Source: Clostridiales bacterium
Lineage (GTDB): Bacteria; Bacillota; Clostridia; Lachnospirales; Cellulosilyticaceae
DNA: 64,000 bases
Direction: 5' to 3'
NCBI GenBank assembly: GCA_019418225.1
Contig: DYCF01000002.1
Span: 1-64,000, forward strand
Part shown: in pieces, positions 7,999 through 16,426 of the stretch
Position numbering within the stretch: the first letter of the stretch is position 1
Layout of the letters: every line of letters begins with the position of its first letter
Made by a program: the position numbers and the translations under genes
Notes under the pieces: generated by a model
The model's database searches: none
What the model was told of the DNA's origin: nothing
What the model saw: only the letters and a program-made list of their open reading frames with translations

Positions 7999-8682
7999 AT
8001 GATGAAAAAAGTACTAATAGTAGAAGATAATCCTATGTCAGCAGCAATTAATAAGATGTATCTAGAACGACTAGGCAATATAGAGGCGATAGGTCCTGTA
8101 ACTACCCTTGAAGAAACGATTGAGGTCATTTGTAAGGAAAATATAGCACTTATCTTATTAGATGTTTATCTACCAATGACAACGGGGATAGAGATTTTAA
8201 GGTATTTAAGAGAAAAGAAATGTTTAGTAGATGTTATTATGATTACAGCTGCTAAAAATAGTGATGAGATTCAAGAAGCCTTTGCATATGGGGCAGTAGA
8301 TTATCTTGTAAAACCATTTTCTTTTGAACGTTTTAAAGAAGCTATTAAAAAACATGAAATTAAAAATGAAGTGCTAAGACAAAAAGTGATTTTAGAGCAA
8401 GCAGATATTGATGTAACCTATAAAAAGCGAGAAGGTTCAAGAAGTAATTTACCTAAGGGGCTAGAGCATCGTACATTAGCTAAAGTAATGCATACATTAG
8501 AAAATGTAACTGAAAGCAGTTGGACTTTAAAAGAGCTGGCAAGTTATATTGGTGTAAGTAATGTAACTATTAAGAAGTATATGGATTATTTAGAAGAAAT
8601 GGGGCAAGTAGAAGTATCTATTAATCGTGGTTGTATTGGGAGACCAGAGTTAAGATATGCCTTGAAACAACAACACATGTAG
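7999..8682 (+). CDS. CitB/DcuR-type response regulator (REC plus C-terminal HTH)
   Basis: A transcription regulator controlled by aspartate phosphorylation. The receiver domain (about 1-122) has the acidic pocket VEDN, the phospho-acceptor in LLLDVYLP, the Thr in MITAAK and the Lys in YLVKPFSF. A linker precedes a C-terminal winged-helix region (about 155-225: WTLKELASYIGVSNVTIKKY), as in CitB/DcuR/DctR proteins, which usually respond to citrate or C4-dicarboxylates through a CitA/DcuS kinase. No kinase gene is adjacent. A terminator separates it from the hydrogenase operon, so co-transcription is unlikely. Confidence 0.88.
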   Translation: MMKKVLIVEDNPMSAAINKMYLERLGNIEAIGPVTTLEETIEVICKENIALILLDVYLPMTTGIEILRYLREKKCLVDVIMITAAKNSDEIQEAFAYGAVDYLVKPFSFERFKEAIKKHEIKNEVLRQKVILEQADIDVTYKKREGSRSNLPKGLEHRTLAKVMHTLENVTESSWTLKELASYIGVSNVTIKKYMDYLEEMGQVEVSINRGCIGRPELRYALKQQHM

Positions 8683-8703
8683 TCATGGCTAGATGTGTAA
8701 ATA

Positions 8704-8746
8704 AAAATAGGTCAAAAAGTATATAAATACTTTTTGACCTATTTTT
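8704..8746 (+). terminator. Rho-independent terminator after the response regulator
   Basis: AAAATAGGTCAAAAAGTAT pairs with ATACTTTTTGACCTATTTTT around a 4-nt loop, a very strong hairpin with a T-run. Confidence 0.9.
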
Positions 8747-8761
8747 GCTTTTAGGCAATTT

Positions 8762-8796
8762 AACTAAAAATAAACACATATTAAACTAAAAATAAA
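8762..8796 (+). repeat. Two 13-bp direct repeats upstream of the hydrogenase promoter
   Basis: AACTAAAAATAAA occurs at 8762-8774 and again at 8784-8796. The 22-bp period puts both copies on the same face of the helix, 18 bp upstream of the -35 box. They could be an activator site, an UP-like element or chance in AT-rich DNA. Confidence 0.45.
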
Positions 8797-8814
8797 TAAA
8801 ATTCTAAATAAACA

Positions 8815-8843
8815 TTGACTTTGTGAGGTGGGCAAGGTATTTT
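8815..8843 (+). promoter_or_regulatory. Candidate promoter of the hydrogenase operon
   Basis: TTGACT (8815-8820) and TATTTT (8838-8843) with 17-bp spacing, 35 bp before the first start codon. No TTGTGA/TTGTTAA-type Rex half-sites pair around it. Confidence 0.5.
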
Positions 8844-8878
8844 TAAAGTAAGATTCTTTTTTATGAATGGAGGATGCT

Positions 8879-9355
8879 ATGAAAACTATTTTGGAACAAG
8901 ATAAGTTGGATGAAATTCTAAAGAAAAATGGTTCAGAAAAAAGTAATATTATTAGTATTTTGCAGGATATACAAGAGTTATACAGATATATACCTGAGGA
9001 GGTATTTCCCTATCTTGCCGAAAAGTTACATATGAGTAGTGCTAAAATTTATGGTGTAGCAACTTTTTATGAAAACTTTTCATTAGAACCTAAAGGAAAG
9101 TATGTGATTAAGATATGTGATGGTACAGCGTGTCATGTAAGAAAATCAGTTCCCATACTGAATAAGCTTAGGGAAACGCTGGAACTTAGTGAAGAAAAAA
9201 CAACGACAGATGACTTACTTTTTACCATTGAAACTGTATCTTGTTTAGGCGCTTGTGGACTTGCGCCCGTAATGATGATTAATGATGAAGTACACGGGGC
9301 AATGACGCCAGAGAAAGCTATAACTCTTTTAAATGAATTAAAGGAGGAGAAGTAG
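8879..9355 (+). CDS. hydC: Electron-bifurcating [FeFe] hydrogenase subunit HydC (NuoE-like)
   Basis: The small subunit carries one [2Fe-2S] cluster on a thioredoxin-like fold and passes electrons between the flavin subunit and the rest of the cytoplasmic complex. The NuoE pattern is clear: an N-terminal helical region (LQDIQELYRYIPEEVFPYLA), then GVATFYENF, and cluster cysteines in CDGTACH and CLGACGLAP. The start at ATG 8879 is preferred because GGAGG lies 5 nt upstream, which itself overlaps an ATG at 8867; this gives 158 aa. It is the first gene of a four-gene operon and ends 1 nt before the next gene. Confidence 0.92.
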   Translation: MKTILEQDKLDEILKKNGSEKSNIISILQDIQELYRYIPEEVFPYLAEKLHMSSAKIYGVATFYENFSLEPKGKYVIKICDGTACHVRKSVPILNKLRETLELSEEKTTTDDLLFTIETVSCLGACGLAPVMMINDEVHGAMTPEKAITLLNELKEEK

Positions 9356-9356
9356 T

Positions 9357-11231
9357 ATGTTACAAAATAGAGAAGCATTACACGAGGCAAGAAAACGTTA
9401 TAGTGAGGCATTAGGGCTTCAAAACATTAAAATATTAGTTTGCTGTGGTACAGGATGTATAGCAGGTGGCTCACTTCACATTTACGAAGAATTTGAACGT
9501 ATAATGAAAGAAAGAAATTTACCTTTTTCAGTAAGTTTAGAAGAAGAGCCTCATGAGAAGTCAATCGGCATTAAAAAAAGTGGATGTCATGGGTTCTGTG
9601 AAATGGGACCTTTGGTACGTATAGAACCTTGGGGCTATTTATATATAAAAGTAAAAGTAGAAGATTGCGCCGAAATCGTAGAAAAGACACTGATAAAAGG
9701 TGAATGTATTGACCGACTTGTTTATCATAAAAACGGTGAAACTTATGAAACACAAGCTCAGATTCCATTTTATGCAAAACAAACACGTCTTGTGTTAGAA
9801 CATTGCGGACATATTGATGCCACCTCTATTGAGGAATATATTGCACTTGGAGGATATAAGGCATTAGAAAAGGCACTTTTTGAAATGCGTGATGAGGATA
9901 TTGTAAGTGAAATCTCAGACTCTAATTTAAGAGGACGTGGGGGCGGCGGATTTCCTACAGGACGTAAATGGTCGCAAGTTAAAAGGCAAACAGAACCTAT
10001 AAAATATGTCGTATGTAATGGTGATGAAGGAGACCCAGGTGCATTTATGGACCGAAGCATAATGGAAGGCGATCCACATCGTATGCTCGAAGGAATGATG
10101 ATAGCCGCTAGGGCATGTGGTGCTAGAGAAGGATATATTTATGTGCGTGCGGAATATCCATTAGCCATTAGCCGTTTGAGCCGTGCCATTGCACAAGCAG
10201 AAGAAAAAGGACTTTTAGGAGAAAATATTTTAGGGACAGATTTTAGCTTTGATATAAAAATTAATCGTGGCGCAGGTGCTTTTGTATGTGGCGAAGGAAG
10301 TGCCCTTACTGCGTCCATTGAAGGAAAACGTGGCATGCCTAGAGTTAAACCACCTCGTACCGTAGAACATGGTTTGTTTGAGAAACCAACGGTTTTGAAC
10401 AATGTAGAAACCTATGCCAATGTGCCACTTATTATATTAAACGGTGCAACTTGGTATAAGGGAATTGGCCCAGAAAATAGTCCAGGGACAAAGGCCTTTG
10501 CATTAACAGGAAATATTGAAAATACAGGGCTCATTGAAGTGCCCATGGGAACGACGCTTAGAGAAGTGATTTTTGATATTGGTGGCGGTATGCGTGGTGG
10601 AACAGGATTTAAGGCAGTTCAAATAGGAGGACCTTCTGGAGGCTGTCTTACAACGAAGGATTTGGAGTTGCCACTTGACTTTGATTCTCTTAAAAAGGTT
10701 GGTGCCATGATTGGTTCTGGCGGACTTGTTGTAATGGATGAAAACACATGTATGGTAGAAGTTGCAAGATTCTTTATGAACTTCACACAAAATGAGTCTT
10801 GTGGAAAATGTATTCCTTGTCGTGAAGGGACGAAGCGTATGCTTGAGATACTTGAGCGTATTGTAGCAGGTAGCGGTAAGGAAAATGATATTGATACGTT
10901 ACTTGAACTTGCAGATACGATTTCTGCTACAGCACTATGTGGACTTGGAAAAACAGCTGCTTCTCCTGTTATCAGTACAATTAAAAACTTTAGAGAAGAA
11001 TATGAAGCCCATATCAATGAAAAACGATGTCCATCTAGAACCTGTGAGAAATTACGCCATATTTATATCGATGAGAGTATTTGCAAAGGATGTTCAAAGT
11101 GTGCTAGAACATGTCCTGTTGGCGCTATTTCGGGAAAAATCAAAGAGACATTCCATATTGATAAAGAAAAATGTATTAAATGTGGTGCCTGTATGGCAGC
11201 ATGTCCATTTAAAGCAGTAAAGGAGGATTAG
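9357..11231 (+). CDS. hydB: Electron-bifurcating [FeFe] hydrogenase subunit HydB (NuoF-like, NADH/FMN)
   Basis: The flavin subunit oxidises or reduces NADH and splits or merges electron pairs with ferredoxin. Domains run in the order expected for the 624-aa HydB/HndC type. An N-terminal thioredoxin-like [2Fe-2S] domain has cysteines in CCGTGC and GCHGFC. The NADH/FMN domain has GRGGGGFPTGRKWS and CNGDEGDPGAFMDRS. An SLBB domain follows, then the [4Fe-4S] motif ESCGKCIPCREG, then two C-terminal ferredoxin-type clusters (CKGCSKCARTCP and CIKCGACMAACP). It sits between hydC and hydA with 1- and 3-nt gaps, so translation is probably coupled. Confidence 0.95.
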   Translation: MLQNREALHEARKRYSEALGLQNIKILVCCGTGCIAGGSLHIYEEFERIMKERNLPFSVSLEEEPHEKSIGIKKSGCHGFCEMGPLVRIEPWGYLYIKVKVEDCAEIVEKTLIKGECIDRLVYHKNGETYETQAQIPFYAKQTRLVLEHCGHIDATSIEEYIALGGYKALEKALFEMRDEDIVSEISDSNLRGRGGGGFPTGRKWSQVKRQTEPIKYVVCNGDEGDPGAFMDRSIMEGDPHRMLEGMMIAARACGAREGYIYVRAEYPLAISRLSRAIAQAEEKGLLGENILGTDFSFDIKINRGAGAFVCGEGSALTASIEGKRGMPRVKPPRTVEHGLFEKPTVLNNVETYANVPLIILNGATWYKGIGPENSPGTKAFALTGNIENTGLIEVPMGTTLREVIFDIGGGMRGGTGFKAVQIGGPSGGCLTTKDLELPLDFDSLKKVGAMIGSGGLVVMDENTCMVEVARFFMNFTQNESCGKCIPCREGTKRMLEILERIVAGSGKENDIDTLLELADTISATALCGLGKTAASPVISTIKNFREEYEAHINEKRCPSRTCEKLRHIYIDESICKGCSKCARTCPVGAISGKIKETFHIDKEKCIKCGACMAACPFKAVKED

Positions 11232-11234
11232 CTA

Positions 11235-12923
11235 ATGGCTGATAAGTTTATGTTAATAGATGATATACCTGTTAAAATTGAAGGTGAAAAAAATATACTT
11301 GAACTTATTCGTAAAGCAGGCATTGATCTTCCCACGTTCTGCTATTATTCAGAGTTATCTGTATATGGGGCATGCAGGCTTTGCGTTGTAGAAAATAAAT
11401 TGGGAGGGATAGAAGCTTCTTGTTCAACGCCGCCCAAAGAAGGTATGGTGGTTTACACAAATACACCTAAATTACGCAAATATCGTAAGATGATTCTAGA
11501 ACTTATTTTAGCAAATCATTGTAGAGACTGTACAACATGTGAAAAAAGCGGTGCTTGTAAACTACAGGAGCTTGCAAATCGTTTTAATATTAAGAATGTG
11601 CGTTTTGAAAATACAAAGAAGGTAATCCCAATAGATGCTACATCTCCTTGTATTGTAAGGGATGAGAGTAAATGTATTTTATGTGGTGACTGCGTGCGTA
11701 TGTGTGATGAAGTACAGAATGTAGGTGCGATTGATTTTGCACATCGTGGTAGTGCTATGCGCATTAGTACAGCATTTCATGAAAATATGAATGCCTCTAA
11801 ATGTGTGGGCTGTGGCCAATGTGCAGCAGTCTGTCCAACGGGGGCCATTGTGGTGAAGAATGATACGCAGTATGTGTGGGAGGCGTTAAGTGATTTAGGA
11901 AGCAAGGTGGTTGTACAAATAGCGCCAGCTGTACGTGTTGGTATCGATAAAGAACTTGGGCAAGAAAACGGAAAGAATGTCATGGGCAAGTTAGTGGCAG
12001 CGCTTAGACGTATGGGATTTGATGCAATTTTTGATACTTCTACAGGAGCAGACTTAACGGTACTCGAAGAATCCAATGAGTTTATAAAGCGCTTGGAGAT
12101 GAATGAAAAATTACCATTATTTACATCATGTTGTCCTGCTTGGGTGAAATATGTAGAGACATATCATAAGGATTTACTGCCTAATGTGTCAACATGCCGT
12201 TCCCCTATGGAAATGTTTGCAGCCGTTTTAAAAGAGCACTATAGCCATTCGCATAAGAAGGTTGTTTCAGTAGCAATTATGCCTTGCACAGCTAAAAAAG
12301 CTGAGGCCGCACGAGATGAGTTTAAAGTAGATGGGATACCTTATGTCGACTATGTTTTAACAACGCAGGAAATTATTCAGATGATTAAGGAGTCAGGAAT
12401 TGTTTTTGATGAACTTGAACCAGAAGCTATTGATATGCCTTTTGGGGTAAATAGTGGCGCTGGTGTTATCTTCGGGGTGACCGGCGGTGTAACGGAAGCC
12501 GTAATCCGCCGTGTGGCAGATGATAAGTCCATTAATAATTTAAGAGCTATTGCCTTTAATGGTATAAGAGGGATGGAAGGTGTAAAGGAAACCAGTATTC
12601 CATTTGGAGATCGCAATGTACATATTGCAGTTGTTAGTGGTCTTAGAAACGCTGAAAACCTCATACAAAAGATGAAAGAGGGACAGTGTAGTTATGACCT
12701 AGTAGAGGTAATGGCCTGTCCAGGCGGTTGTATTAGCGGTGCGGGTCAGCCATTTGCAAGATATGAAGAGAAGTGCAAACGTGGGCAAGGATTATATGAG
12801 GCAGACCGCATGAGCAGTATTAAACGTTCTGAAGAAAACCCAGTGATTATGTCATTGTATTCTGGACTTTTAAAAGGACGCGTACATGAACTCTTACATG
12901 TAACGTATAAGGGGGAGGCGTAA
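11235..12923 (+). CDS. hydA: Electron-bifurcating [FeFe] hydrogenase catalytic subunit HydA
   Basis: Catalyses proton reduction to H2 or the reverse at the H-cluster. The 562-aa protein has an N-terminal plant-type [2Fe-2S] domain (CYYSELSVYGACRLC), a His/Cys cluster motif (HCRDCTTCEKSGAC), two [4Fe-4S] clusters (CILCGDCVRMC and CVGCGQCAAVCP), then all three H-cluster signatures: L1 TSCCPAW, L2 MPCTAKKAE and L3 MACPGGCISGAGQP. It lacks the C-terminal thioredoxin-like [2Fe-2S] extension seen in some longer HydA proteins, and that fold is encoded by the next gene. Assembly requires HydE, HydF and HydG; only hydE is in this window (16427). Confidence 0.96.
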   Translation: MADKFMLIDDIPVKIEGEKNILELIRKAGIDLPTFCYYSELSVYGACRLCVVENKLGGIEASCSTPPKEGMVVYTNTPKLRKYRKMILELILANHCRDCTTCEKSGACKLQELANRFNIKNVRFENTKKVIPIDATSPCIVRDESKCILCGDCVRMCDEVQNVGAIDFAHRGSAMRISTAFHENMNASKCVGCGQCAAVCPTGAIVVKNDTQYVWEALSDLGSKVVVQIAPAVRVGIDKELGQENGKNVMGKLVAALRRMGFDAIFDTSTGADLTVLEESNEFIKRLEMNEKLPLFTSCCPAWVKYVETYHKDLLPNVSTCRSPMEMFAAVLKEHYSHSHKKVVSVAIMPCTAKKAEAARDEFKVDGIPYVDYVLTTQEIIQMIKESGIVFDELEPEAIDMPFGVNSGAGVIFGVTGGVTEAVIRRVADDKSINNLRAIAFNGIRGMEGVKETSIPFGDRNVHIAVVSGLRNAENLIQKMKEGQCSYDLVEVMACPGGCISGAGQPFARYEEKCKRGQGLYEADRMSSIKRSEENPVIMSLYSGLLKGRVHELLHVTYKGEA

Positions 12924-12927
12924 GCAG

Positions 12928-13170
12928 ATGGAACTTAAGGTATGTATAGGAAGTGCTTGCCATATAAAAGGCTCTTATAACGTTATTAATGCTTTTCAGC
13001 AATTAATAGAAGAGTATAATCTCTTTGAGAAAGTTGATTTAAAAGCTGTTTTCTGCTTAGGTCATTGTACAACAGCGGTATCTGTACAGATTGATGATGG
13101 AGAGGTATATAGTGTTTCTGGACTCACAGCTAGGAAATTTTTTGAAGAACAAGTGGTAAGTCGTGTGTAG
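12928..13170 (+). CDS. Free-standing thioredoxin-like [2Fe-2S] ferredoxin, 80 aa
   Basis: A small electron carrier with the thioredoxin-like [2Fe-2S] fold found in NuoE and at the ends of HydA/HydB. The four cluster cysteines are visible as CIGSACH (near 6-12) and CLGHC (near 47-51), with a C-terminal helix. It starts 4 nt after hydA, with GGGGGAGGCG upstream, so it is the last gene of the hydrogenase operon. The likely role is a peripheral or dissociable cluster of the complex, equivalent to a C-terminal domain fused to HydA elsewhere; that equivalence is inference. Confidence 0.88.
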   Translation: MELKVCIGSACHIKGSYNVINAFQQLIEEYNLFEKVDLKAVFCLGHCTTAVSVQIDDGEVYSVSGLTARKFFEEQVVSRV

Positions 13171-13218
13171 AAGATAGGGTAAATACAATAAGGGAAATAA
13201 AAATACATTAAATGCCAA

Positions 13219-13255
13219 AAAGCACAAGATATGTCTGTATCTTGTGCTTAATTTG
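13219..13255 (+). terminator. Terminator of the hydrogenase operon
   Basis: AAGCACAAGATA pairs with TATCTTGTGCTT around a short loop, followed by AATTT. The T-run is weak but the stem is perfect. Confidence 0.65.
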
Positions 13256-13274
13256 CGTCTAGAGGGCTGAAAAC

Positions 13275-13303
13275 TTTACAAACAGGCAAAAATTTGGTAT
13301 AAT
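13275..13303 (+). promoter_or_regulatory. Promoter of the M23 peptidase gene
   Basis: TTTACA (13275-13280) and TATAAT (13298-13303) with 17-bp spacing. The untranslated leader would be about 125 nt. Confidence 0.6.
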
Positions 13304-13435
13304 TCATCGAATTGTAATACTCTCGTAATATTAGTTAAAGGAATTTAAAAGATTTAAGTAAACCTATAAAGGTTTTATAAAGCAAACAATGATACGCTAT
13401 ACATGGATGAACCAAATTTAAGGAGGAATACTGTT

Positions 13436-15262
13436 ATGGCTCTTTTAGAACATATGAAAAGTAATAAAAAGAGATATAGTCTTGTAGCAGCATCTGTAGT
13501 AGCTGGTATAACTATTTCTTGGTTTAGTTTAAGACACAATGCTTATGCATTAAGTGTAAATGGAGAAGTAATTGCTGTTGTAAAGGAAAAGGAAACAATA
13601 GCTTCAATATATACAAGTGTAGTAGAAGGCATTAAAGCTGAGGTAGGAACAGATATAGCAGTGAATGAAACACTGGCAGTTGAACCTGTACATAGCTCAA
13701 GCAAAAACATTAATACAGAAGAAGATGTGAAAAAAGCATTAAATGATGCTGTAAGCTATAATGTAGCAGCTTATGAGATTATGGTAGATGGTGAAGGATT
13801 TGCTGTTGTAGAAAGTAAAGAAGCTGCGATAGCAATTCTTGAAAAAATTGCTAAAAGTTATTTGCCAGAAGATGGTAGTCTTGTGATTAAATCGACTACA
13901 GAAGATGAGAATGCAGCAAGTGAAAATGCAGAAAAATCTCCAGCAACAGCACAAGAAGACTCTAACGTAGCACAAGCTGAGACAACAGATGCTCAAGCTA
14001 ATAAAGCACCTGAAACAGGAAGCAGTGAAGCAAAAGAAACACAAACAGCATCTGAGAAGTCAACAGCAGCTAATGAGGAACAAGTAACGACAGATGCCCA
14101 AGTAACGACAGCAAATCAAGCAACAAGTCAAACAGCAACAAATAATACAACAGTAGATGGTACAAAGGAAATTGTACAGATTCCAGAGGCGCTTCCAGAA
14201 GATGAAGTAAGTGAAGTAGTCCATGTAGACGAGGTTGCAGCTGAAAAAATTATTGAAAACAATGAAGCTGATGCAGAGGGACAAAAAATCGCACGTCAAA
14301 TTAAAGGTTTAGATTTCCATGAAGATGTCAGTATTCGTAATGTTTATGTGAGCAAAGAGGATATTTTAACGCCAGAGGAAGCAGAAAATGTCTTATTAGG
14401 TAATACACAAGAAACTATGGAATATGAGCTTCAAGAAGGTGATAATATATGGGACATTGCTATGAAATACGGTACAACAATGGAACATATATTAGAAATC
14501 AACCCACAAATTGAAGATGAAACAAAAATGCAAATTGGGGATGTTATTAAACTAGAAGTACCAGACCCAATCTTATCAATTACAACAGTTACAGAAACAA
14601 CTTTCAAAGAGTTAATTCCAGCAGAGATTCAATATGTAGAGTTCTCAGATCTTTATAAAGATGAGACAAAGGTTTATCGTGAAGGAAATGACGGATTGAA
14701 AGAAATTACTGTAGATGTAACAAAAGTAAATGGAAAAGAAGTTTCTCGTACGGTAACAAATGAAGAAATTCTAAAAGAGGCTAAAATTAAAGTTATTGCA
14801 TACGGTACAAAAGAAAAACCAAAGGTAACACAAAGCACTAATAGTAGCAATAGTAGTAGTGGTGCATCTTCATCCGTATCTTCATCATCAAGATTTATGC
14901 ATCCATTAAATGGTGGGGGAACAATTTCTTCAACTTATGGCTCAAGATGGGGCTCTTTCCACTATGGTTTAGACTTTGCAGCTTCTGCTGGAACACCTAT
15001 TTATGCAGCGGCTAGTGGAAAGGTTATTTACTCAGGATATAATAATGGTGGATATGGTAAGCTTATTATTATTGACCATGGTAATGGCTATCAAACTTAC
15101 TATGCACACTGCAGTAGTTTATATGTGAATGTAGGCGACTATGTTTCACAAGGGCAAAACATTGCAGGTGTAGGTACAACAGGAAATTCAACAGGAAACC
15201 ACTTACACTTTGAAGTGCGTATTGATGGCACACCAGTTAATCCATATGGCTATGTTTTTTAA
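13436..15262 (+). CDS. Secreted M23-family peptidoglycan endopeptidase with LysM and G5-like domains
   Basis: Cuts peptide cross-links of peptidoglycan outside the cell. After a short basic start, a hydrophobic segment (SLVAASVVAGITISWF) acts as signal or anchor. An N-terminal all-polar domain follows, then a Thr/Gln/Ala/Glu-rich linker (about 155-245), a LysM wall-binding domain (YELQEGDNIWDIAMKYG), a G5-like region, a Ser/Thr linker, and a C-terminal LytM/M23 domain. Its Zn ligands and catalytic His are seen in HYGLDFA, TYYAHC and HLHFEV. The start at ATG 13436 follows AGGAGG at 9 nt; an upstream ATG at 13403 has no such site. It is monocistronic. Confidence 0.92.
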   Translation: MALLEHMKSNKKRYSLVAASVVAGITISWFSLRHNAYALSVNGEVIAVVKEKETIASIYTSVVEGIKAEVGTDIAVNETLAVEPVHSSSKNINTEEDVKKALNDAVSYNVAAYEIMVDGEGFAVVESKEAAIAILEKIAKSYLPEDGSLVIKSTTEDENAASENAEKSPATAQEDSNVAQAETTDAQANKAPETGSSEAKETQTASEKSTAANEEQVTTDAQVTTANQATSQTATNNTTVDGTKEIVQIPEALPEDEVSEVVHVDEVAAEKIIENNEADAEGQKIARQIKGLDFHEDVSIRNVYVSKEDILTPEEAENVLLGNTQETMEYELQEGDNIWDIAMKYGTTMEHILEINPQIEDETKMQIGDVIKLEVPDPILSITTVTETTFKELIPAEIQYVEFSDLYKDETKVYREGNDGLKEITVDVTKVNGKEVSRTVTNEEILKEAKIKVIAYGTKEKPKVTQSTNSSNSSSGASSSVSSSSRFMHPLNGGGTISSTYGSRWGSFHYGLDFAASAGTPIYAAASGKVIYSGYNNGGYGKLIIIDHGNGYQTYYAHCSSLYVNVGDYVSQGQNIAGVGTTGNSTGNHLHFEVRIDGTPVNPYGYVF

Positions 15263-15279
15263 ATAAATAATTAACGGTT

Positions 15280-15324
15280 AAAAGCCGCCAGTACTTTTAA
15301 GTTAAAAGTACGGCGGCTTTTTAA
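15280..15324 (+). terminator. Terminator after the M23 peptidase
   Basis: AAAAGCCGCC and GTACTTTTAA pair with TTAAAAGTAC and GGCGGCTTTTT with one bulge, giving a long GC-rich stem and T-run. Confidence 0.9.
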
Positions 15325-15439
15325 ATGTGTAAAAAATTTGGCTTTTATTTAAAGTGAACGTTGCGTATACTAACAAGTAGAAGTTATTTATATTTTGAAT
15401 AAGATTACTAACAAATTAAAGATAAGGTGAGGAATATAG

Positions 15440-15949
15440 ATGATTAAAGGATTTAAGGCATTTAAACCACAAATAGCAACATCTGCTTTTATCGCAGAAA
15501 ATAGTACGATAATAGGAGAAGTAACAATAGGAGAGGACTGCAGTATCTGGTACGGTGCTGTACTAAGAGGTGATGAATCACTGATTCAGATAGGCGCAAG
15601 AAGCAATGTACAGGATAACTGTGTACTTCATGGCAGCAAGGCATACCCAACAATTATTGGTGAAGGGGTTACAATCGGACATGGGGCTATTGTACATGGC
15701 GCTACAATTGGTGATTATACGTTAGTTGGAATGGGAAGCACTATTTTAGATGGTGCTAAAATCGGCAAAAACTGCGTAATTGGTGCAAATAGCTTAGTAA
15801 CAGGTAAAACGGAAATAGGTGATGGGATGATGATTTTAGGAAGTCCCGCAAGGGCATTCAAGAAGCTTACAGAAGAAGAAATTGAAAATCTTTATATGTC
15901 AGCACAACATTACGTAGATATAAGTAAACTATATGAAGAAGAAAAGTAG
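15440..15949 (+). CDS. Gamma-carbonic-anhydrase-like hexapeptide-repeat protein
   Basis: A trimeric left-handed beta-helix protein of the YrdA/PaaY/Cam-like group. Hexapeptide repeats run through most of the 169 residues (IGEVTI, IGEDCS, IGARSN, IGEGVT, IGHGAI and so on). The three family metal-binding histidines are readable in CVLHGS, IGHGAIVHGA. Whether it hydrates CO2 or only binds metal or cofactor is unknown for most members. GGTGAGGAATATAG precedes ATG 15440. It leads a probable operon with a phosphoesterase (13-nt gap) and hydE (17-nt gap). Confidence 0.88.
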   Translation: MIKGFKAFKPQIATSAFIAENSTIIGEVTIGEDCSIWYGAVLRGDESLIQIGARSNVQDNCVLHGSKAYPTIIGEGVTIGHGAIVHGATIGDYTLVGMGSTILDGAKIGKNCVIGANSLVTGKTEIGDGMMILGSPARAFKKLTEEEIENLYMSAQHYVDISKLYEEEK

Positions 15950-15962
15950 GTAGAAGAATAAT

Positions 15963-16409
15963 ATGAAAGTTGGCATTATATCAGATACACATAATATACT
16001 TAGAGAAGAAGTGCTACAAAGATTAAATGAATGTGAATATATATTGCATGCAGGTGACTTTTGTAAGTATGAAATATTAGAGCAGCTAGAAGAAATTGCA
16101 CCTGTATATGGCGTTAGAGGCAATAATGATAAAGAAAGCTGGGCTGAGCGGTTGCCGATTAATTTAGTAATAGAAATAAATGATTGTAAGATTGGTATGG
16201 CACATGAAAAAAAGGATTTACCTCAAAATAAAGGTGATATAGACCTTATGATTTATGGCCACTCACATCAATATGATGTCTATACGCAAGAGAATGTGCA
16301 ATATATTAATCCAGGCAGCTGTGGTAGAAAACGTTTTAGTTTACCACTAAGTTTTATTATTGCAGAAATTAAAAAAGATGAAATAGTGCTGGAAAAAATA
16401 GATTTATAA
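15963..16409 (+). CDS. YfcE/MJ0936-type metallophosphoesterase
   Basis: A small cytoplasmic phosphodiesterase of the calcineurin-like fold. All metal-binding motifs are present in 148 residues: GIISDTHN (Asp, His), HAGDF (Asp), RGNNDK (Asn), AHEK and YGHSHQ (His-x-His). Members of this family hydrolyse phosphodiesters such as bis-pNPP or 2',3'-cyclic nucleotides in vitro; the natural substrate is unclear. It sits between the gamma-CA-like gene and hydE in one transcription unit. Confidence 0.9.
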   Translation: MKVGIISDTHNILREEVLQRLNECEYILHAGDFCKYEILEQLEEIAPVYGVRGNNDKESWAERLPINLVIEINDCKIGMAHEKKDLPQNKGDIDLMIYGHSHQYDVYTQENVQYINPGSCGRKRFSLPLSFIIAEIKKDEIVLEKIDL

Positions 16410-16426
16410 AAGAGAAGGAGAATAGA

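Noticed and set aside
8747..8878. Rex-type operator before the hydrogenase operon
   Set aside because: No TTGTTAA/TTAACAA or TTGTGA/TCACAA pair is present; only the direct repeats described separately.
10503..11017. Minus-strand open frames inside hydB
   Set aside because: Shadows of a conserved iron-sulfur flavoprotein gene with no start signals.
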